From contig JADJDT010000014.1 in assembly GCA_016702545.1 (NCBI GenBank), positions 1 through 64,000 of the forward strand: a stretch of 64,000 nucleotides of DNA, read 5' to 3'. Shown in pieces: positions 60,160 to 64,000 of the stretch. Below the pieces are notes generated by a model. That model did no database searches. It saw only the letters and a program-made list of their open reading frames with translations, and was not told the DNA's origin. Every line of letters starts with the position of its first letter. Position 1 is the first letter of the stretch. Origin of the DNA: Pseudomonadota bacterium (GTDB taxonomy: Bacteria > Myxococcota_A > Polyangia > GCA-2747355). The translations under genes were made by a program, and so were the position numbers.

Positions 60160-61340
60160 CGCGAGGGCGCCGCGCCCGCGCTTCCGAGCTGCGGCAGACC
60201 GTAGCCACGCGGGCAGCGCTGCGGCGCGGCGCGGAACCAGCGGCAGATCAGCTCGGCCGCGGGCTTGCCCCGGGGCGTGTACTCGCGGCTGTGTGGGCCG
60301 CCCCAACCGAACCAGTTCCAGACGTAGATGCCCCGGAGAAAGGTGGCATCGCGCCAGGCGCGACCGAAGGCCGCGAAGGCCGAGGTCTGGGCAGCCAGGT
60401 CGGCAGGGCCCTCGACGCCCTCCTGCCAGGGCTCGGCCGCGCAGCCTCGGGCGCTGTGATAGCCGAGCTCGGTGAAGATCAGCGGCTTGCGCAGGCGGGC
60501 CCACCAGCGCTCGATCTGGACGCGCTGCTCACGCCAGCCGTGGACCAAGCGCTCCAGGCTCGGCCGCGGCTCGTGGCGGCCGACCAACGAGAAGTAGGCC
60601 GAGATGCCCATCACGTCGACCAGCTGCCAGAGGGCGACGCGATCGTAGCCGAACCAGTTGGCCGAATAGACGAGCTGTCCGCGATAGACGCGCCGTAGGG
60701 CGGCGATCAGCGGCAGCCACGGGCGCGCGTCCTGGTCGAGCGAGTGCAGCTCGCTGCCGATCGCCAGGCCGGCCACGCGCTGGTCCGCGGCCAGCCGTGC
60801 CAGGCCCAGCATCAAACGCGTGTAGCTCTGCCACCACCGTTGCGGATCGCGGGGCGCCAGCGTGCCGCGCCACTCGTCGATCGTGGCCGCGTAGCTCAGG
60901 CGTAGGATCGGAAAGAGCAAGACGGCCAGGCCGGCGTGATGGGCCTGCGCGATGGTGCGGGCGATCGAGGCCTCGCTGGGGGTGAAGCGCGGGTGCGGCT
61001 CGATGCTGATGCTGTGCCAGTCATGCTGGTAATAGGGCACGACGATCGAGACATGGCTGGCGCCGGTCGCGGCGAGCTCGGTGACCAGGGGACCGTAGTA
61101 GTAGTCGGGCTCCTCTGCGAACAGACCGAGCGCGATGCCGCGTTGCTCCCAGTGCGTGAACCCGGGCGCAGGCGGCGGCGCGACGCGCGGGGGCTGCTCT
61201 TGGGCTCGCGCGTCGGCGGCGGTCGTCGTGGTCAGCTGCGCGGTCGCGGTGGCCCACGCGCCGGCGCATAACACCGCGAGGCAGAGACGGCGGAGGCGTC
61301 GGTGGTGGGCGGTCGGGTCGCGCGAGGCCGGCGGAGCCAA
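60156..61340 (-). CDS. GH113-like TIM-barrel glycoside hydrolase, secreted
   Basis: A 394-residue protein with an N-terminal signal peptide (LCLAVLCAGAWATATA). The barrel resembles GH113 and related TIM-barrel glycosidases: GIALGLFAEEPDYYYGPLVTEL, VSIVVPYYQHDW, RLSYAATIDEWRG, VAGLAIGSELHSLD (probable acid/base Glu), VYSANWFGYDRVALW, and PLIFTELGYHS (probable nucleophile Glu). It would act on a periplasmic or extracellular beta-linked polysaccharide; the substrate cannot be told. It is followed by a lipoprotein and greA on the same strand. Confidence 0.75.
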   Translation of the reverse strand: MAPPASRDPTAHHRRLRRLCLAVLCAGAWATATAQLTTTTAADARAQEQPPRVAPPPAPGFTHWEQRGIALGLFAEEPDYYYGPLVTELAATGASHVSIVVPYYQHDWHSISIEPHPRFTPSEASIARTIAQAHHAGLAVLLFPILRLSYAATIDEWRGTLAPRDPQRWWQSYTRLMLGLARLAADQRVAGLAIGSELHSLDQDARPWLPLIAALRRVYRGQLVYSANWFGYDRVALWQLVDVMGISAYFSLVGRHEPRPSLERLVHGWREQRVQIERWWARLRKPLIFTELGYHSARGCAAEPWQEGVEGPADLAAQTSAFAAFGRAWRDATFLRGIYVWNWFGWGGPHSREYTPRGKPAAELICRWFRAAPQRCPRGYGLPQLGSAGAAPSR

Positions 61341-61354
61341 GGGCGGGGCGGGGC

Positions 61355-61765
61355 TCAGTGCCCGTCGTGCGGGGGCATTGCGTCAGGCCCACGCGCATCG
61401 GTCTTGACGCGGGCGTCCACCGCGCGCGCGTCACGCGGCGCGGCGTCGGGGGTGCCGCGGTCGGCGGGTCCCGCCTCGCGTGCCGAGCTGACGCCCGTAT
61501 CGCCGCGCGCGTCGCGCGTGCCGGCGGCGTCCGGCACCCGGGCGTCACGCGTCAGCTCGCAGGCCGCGGGGCGGGTGCAGACCCCGCCGATGATCAGGCT
61601 CTCCGGGTCGTCGCGGCGGCAGCAGCGCAGCGCGCCCGAGCAGTCGTCGTCGACCTGGCAGCGATCGTTCTCGCCTTGCTTGCAGCCGACCGGCGCCAGC
61701 AGCGTCAGCGCCAAGGCCAGTAGTCCGCGGTGAAGAGCCCCGTATCGCATCGCCATCGTGCTCAC
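61355..61765 (-). CDS. small Cys-rich lipoprotein
   Basis: A 136-residue protein. A signal peptide (LLALALTLLAPVGCKQ) ends in a lipobox, followed by a short Cys-rich module (DRCQVDDDCSGALRCCRRDD, IIGGVC) of the DxDC type common in myxobacterial lipoproteins, and an Ala/Asp/Arg-rich tail. The start GTG at 61765 overlaps the greA stop (GTGA), so the two are translationally coupled. Function unknown. Confidence 0.7.
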   Translation of the reverse strand: MSTMAMRYGALHRGLLALALTLLAPVGCKQGENDRCQVDDDCSGALRCCRRDDPESLIIGGVCTRPAACELTRDARVPDAAGTRDARGDTGVSSAREAGPADRGTPDAAPRDARAVDARVKTDARGPDAMPPHDGH

Positions 61766-62301
61766 CCTTCCCCCCCGCCCCTGTCGGTGCCCCTGTCGGT
61801 GCCCGTTTCGGCGTCCGTGTTACCACTGGTCAGCGCGCTGAAGGAGACGTCGACAATCTCGTAGTTGCGCGGCCCGCCCGGTGCGCGGACGGTGACCTCA
61901 TCGCCGATCGTGTGGTTGACCAACGCGCGGGCCAGCGGCGAGTTGATCGAGATCAGCCCCTGCTTCGCATCCGACTCGTCGTTGCCGACGATGGTGTAGA
62001 TCGACGCCTCACCGCTCTCCGAGTCCTCGATCTTGACGGTGGCGCCGAAGACGACCCGCTCGCCCGACAGCTTGGCGGGATCGATCACCTCCGAGAGCGC
62101 GAGCTTCGACTCCAGGTCACGAATGCGCCCCTCGAGAAAGCCCTGTCGCTCCTTCGCCGCGTGATACTCGGCGTTCTCCGACAGGTCGCCGAGCTCACGC
62201 GCGACCAGGATCACCTCGGAGAGGCGCGGCCGTTCGGCCTTGCACTGGCGCAGCTCTTCCTTGAGGCGAGCGTAGCCGCGGGGGGTCATCGGCACCTTCA
62301 T
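61762..62301 (-). CDS. greA: transcription elongation factor GreA
   Basis: A 179-residue GreA. The N-terminal coiled coil contains MTPRGYARLKEELRQCK, ELGDLSENAEYHAAKERQGFLEGRIRDLESKL with the conserved acidic tip DLSENAEY, and the C-terminal FKBP-like domain has YTIVGNDESDAKQGLISINSPLARAL. An additional Thr/Asp/Gly tail extends the usual 158 residues. The start at 62301 is the ATG within the stop of the HEAT-repeat gene (ATGA). It rescues backtracked RNA polymerase. Confidence 0.94.
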   Translation of the reverse strand: MKVPMTPRGYARLKEELRQCKAERPRLSEVILVARELGDLSENAEYHAAKERQGFLEGRIRDLESKLALSEVIDPAKLSGERVVFGATVKIEDSESGEASIYTIVGNDESDAKQGLISINSPLARALVNHTIGDEVTVRAPGGPRNYEIVDVSFSALTSGNTDAETGTDRGTDRGGGEG

Positions 62302-63059
62302 GGTGTCGGCTCCTTCCTCAGCCGGATATGGCCCTTGCCGTCGATCACGTACTCCTCGGGGAGTTGCTGCTCGAGTGTGCCGCGGTGGCCCTTGACGGTC
62401 CACCCGGTCGCCGCGAAGCCCTGGAGGATGCGGTTCTTCAGCCGCCGGCTCTCCTCCTCGGGGTCGGTCAGCAGCGCCAGCAGGGGCTCGCGAGCGACGG
62501 CCTCGTCGCCGCGGGCCAGCAGGCCCTCGACGGTGACGAAGCGCACGGTCTCGTCGTGGTCCTGAAGGAAGGGGACGATCGCCGCCGGGACGCGCGCGTC
62601 CTCGAACGAGCCGAGGTGCGAGAGGATCTGGATCTTGCGCGAGGGGTCGCGTTCGTAGCCGGGCTGATAGCGGGCCAGCACCTCGGCCAACACCTCCCAG
62701 ACCTGCTCGTGGGCGCCGACCTCGCTCAGCAGGCGCAGGCCCCACGACAGCGACGGCGAGCTGAGGAGGTGAGCGCGCAGGGCCGGCAGCACGCGCTCGC
62801 CGAGCGCCACCAGACCCTCGAAGACGTAGTCCTTCTCCTCCTCGTCGCTGACGAGGTTGTTGGCGTAGTTGAAGGTGAAGCGACGCAGCAGGCCCTCGAT
62901 CGCGCGGTCGCCCCCGTCGTCGAAGAGCAGCTGCAGCGCCGGCTGGCGATCGTCGGGCTTGATGCGCCCGTCGCCGGCCTTGGCGCTCGCCTTCTGCACC
63001 GCGCGCGCGCGTCGTTCATCGCGATTGAAGAGGGATTTCAGCACGCTGTCTCTGCTCAT
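62298..63059 (-). CDS. HEAT-repeat protein
   Basis: A 253-residue alpha-helical protein. It has several HEAT-type helix pairs: RVLPALRAHLLSSPSLSWGLRLLSEVG, QILSHLGSFEDARVPAAIVPFLQDHDETVRFVTVEGLLARGD and EPLLALLTDPEEESRRLKNRILQGF. HEAT repeats mediate protein-protein contacts, and the protein has no signal peptide. Its stop overlaps the greA start by 4 bp, suggesting a transcription-related or general stress operon with greA. Confidence 0.7.
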   Translation of the reverse strand: MSRDSVLKSLFNRDERRARAVQKASAKAGDGRIKPDDRQPALQLLFDDGGDRAIEGLLRRFTFNYANNLVSDEEEKDYVFEGLVALGERVLPALRAHLLSSPSLSWGLRLLSEVGAHEQVWEVLAEVLARYQPGYERDPSRKIQILSHLGSFEDARVPAAIVPFLQDHDETVRFVTVEGLLARGDEAVAREPLLALLTDPEEESRRLKNRILQGFAATGWTVKGHRGTLEQQLPEEYVIDGKGHIRLRKEPTP

Positions 63060-63126
63060 CTGGGGGCCGCGGTGGCTTCAACCGCCGTCAACCCCGCGGC
63101 AGTCTGCCCCCGGAGCCGCAAAGCGG

Positions 63127-63870
63127 TCAATAGCGCGGCGCGAGGCCCGGTGCGATCCGGGCGTGGTGCGCGGCCACGGCGCTCAGCCAGGGCGCGTAGA
63201 GCTGGGTCGCCGCCGCCTGCAACTCGGCGATGCGGCGCGGCAGGTCGGCCGTCAGTTGCGCCGGGGTCTGCACGGTCTTCGTGGCGAGCGTCGGCGCGTC
63301 GCTAGCCGCGGCCCACTGCTCGACCATCGTCGCCGTCATCTCGACGTGGCACTGCAGCCCGAGGGTCGCGCTGCCGAGGGCGAAGGCCTGGTTCGCACAG
63401 TGCTCGCCGCGCAGCAGCAGCGCCGCGCCAGGGGGCAGCGAAAACGTCTCTCCGTGCCAGTGGAAGGCCGTGAAGCGCGCTGGCAGCGGGTCGCGCCAGG
63501 CGCGGGTACCGGCGCTGTCGACGCGCTCGACCTCGAACCAGCCGATCTCGGGTGCGTGGTGGCGGGTGACCTGGCCGCCGAGCGCCAGGCTGATCAGCTG
63601 TCCACCCAGGCAATGGCCGAGCACGGGGACGCCGGCGCCGACCGCCTCGCGGATCAGTCGCAGCTCGGCCGCGATCCACGGCAGCGAGTCGTTAGCGCTC
63701 ATCGGGCCGCCCATGAAGACGAGGCCGACGACGTCGTCACAGCGTTGCGGCACCGACTCGCCTTCGTCGATGCGCACCAACTCGAGCGTCAGTCCCTGGG
63801 CTGCCAGCAGCTCCGCGAGGAACCCAGGACCCTCGTTGGGGTGGTGGCGGAAGATGCGGACGGTGGGCAT
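63127..63870 (-). CDS. class I glutamine amidotransferase (GMP synthase-like)
   Basis: A 247-residue stand-alone glutaminase-type protein. The catalytic Cys is in VLGHCLGGQLIS (about residue 97), and the downstream triad region includes FHWHGETFSLP and CHVEMTATMV. The start at 63870 has a GAGGAG site; upstream codons in frame are not family-like. Such proteins donate ammonia to partner synthetases or degrade gamma-glutamyl compounds; no partner is in the window. Confidence 0.82.
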   Translation of the reverse strand: MPTVRIFRHHPNEGPGFLAELLAAQGLTLELVRIDEGESVPQRCDDVVGLVFMGGPMSANDSLPWIAAELRLIREAVGAGVPVLGHCLGGQLISLALGGQVTRHHAPEIGWFEVERVDSAGTRAWRDPLPARFTAFHWHGETFSLPPGAALLLRGEHCANQAFALGSATLGLQCHVEMTATMVEQWAAASDAPTLATKTVQTPAQLTADLPRRIAELQAAATQLYAPWLSAVAAHHARIAPGLAPRY

Positions 63871-64000
63871 CGGGGGCTCCTCAGCGGTTTCGCGCCGGTC
63901 CCGACCTTTGCGGGTGGCGGCCGCGCTTCGGGGGTCGCGTCGGCGCCGACTATCAGTATAATGCGCGGCGCGCCCGCCGCCGATCTCCGACGCCGGCACG

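Noticed and set aside
63957..63962. Perfect TATAAT on the plus strand at the window edge
   Set aside because: No -35 element is at the right distance and there is no downstream gene within the window; may belong to the next gene but is not supported.

Overview
This window is about 64 kb of GC-rich chromosomal DNA from a Gram-negative bacterium, most likely a deltaproteobacterium or Myxococcota-like lineage. The evidence is the near-universal G/C third positions, a complete type II secretion system (T2SS), many lipobox proteins including cysteine-rich ones, a eukaryotic-type Ser/Thr kinase beside a PEGA protein, a PilZ protein translated with ParB, sigma-54 activators, and archaeal/eukaryal-type IleRS and GlyRS. 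No rRNA, tRNA, CRISPR array, insertion sequence or prophage was seen. I cannot name a genus.

Layout. 1-4.3 kb: toxin-antitoxin remnant, DUF4143 ATPase, a secreted protein and a Kazal-type lipoprotein, each apparently disrupted by a one-base loss. 4.7-10 kb (minus): glyS, ileS, Trm112-like gene. 10.2-13.2 kb (plus): glgA and a GH57 enzyme, followed by a 163-bp palindromic element. 13.4-18.4 kb (minus): dnaK, lon and a small acidic protein. 18.7-21.3 kb (plus): parA-parB-pilZ. 21.3-22.9 kb (minus): a secreted protein and the prepilin peptidase. 23-27.2 kb (plus): kinase, PEGA protein, prmC, lipoprotein. 27.2-29.7 kb (minus): CpaF-like ATPase and mgtE. 29.8-45.5 kb (plus): NtrC-type regulator, a sigma-54 promoter with a dyad, and gspC-D-E-F-G-H-I-J-K-L-M-N. 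45.4-45.7 kb: a dense palindrome array. 45.9-48.7 kb: DUF5648 lipoprotein and a receiver-less sigma-54 activator. 48.6-52.5 kb (minus): Ycf46-like AAA ATPase (running into a 95-nt G homopolymer), SprT-like protease and queG. 52.7-56.7 kb (plus): pdxS-pdxT-rny, an A-type Fe-S carrier, a cold-shock protein. 56.7-60.2 kb: a serine hydrolase/NamZ-like fusion and a Cys-rich lipoprotein. 60.2-63.9 kb (minus): GH113-like TIM-barrel protein, lipoprotein, greA, HEAT-repeat gene, class I glutamine amidotransferase.

How it fits together. The T2SS is the main system: the prepilin peptidase would mature the five pseudopilins (GspG-K), GspE and GspF form the motor, GspL/M the inner-membrane platform, GspC/N the periplasmic connection and GspD the outer-membrane pore. 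The upstream NtrC-type regulator probably drives the operon through the -24/-12 promoter at 31364-31379. Several lipoproteins and secreted hydrolases nearby are plausible cargo or surface proteins. The most unusual non-coding features are the 163-bp palindrome, the palindrome array after gspN, several short tandem repeats with non-3n or intergenic units, and the poly-G tract, which may be an assembly artefact.
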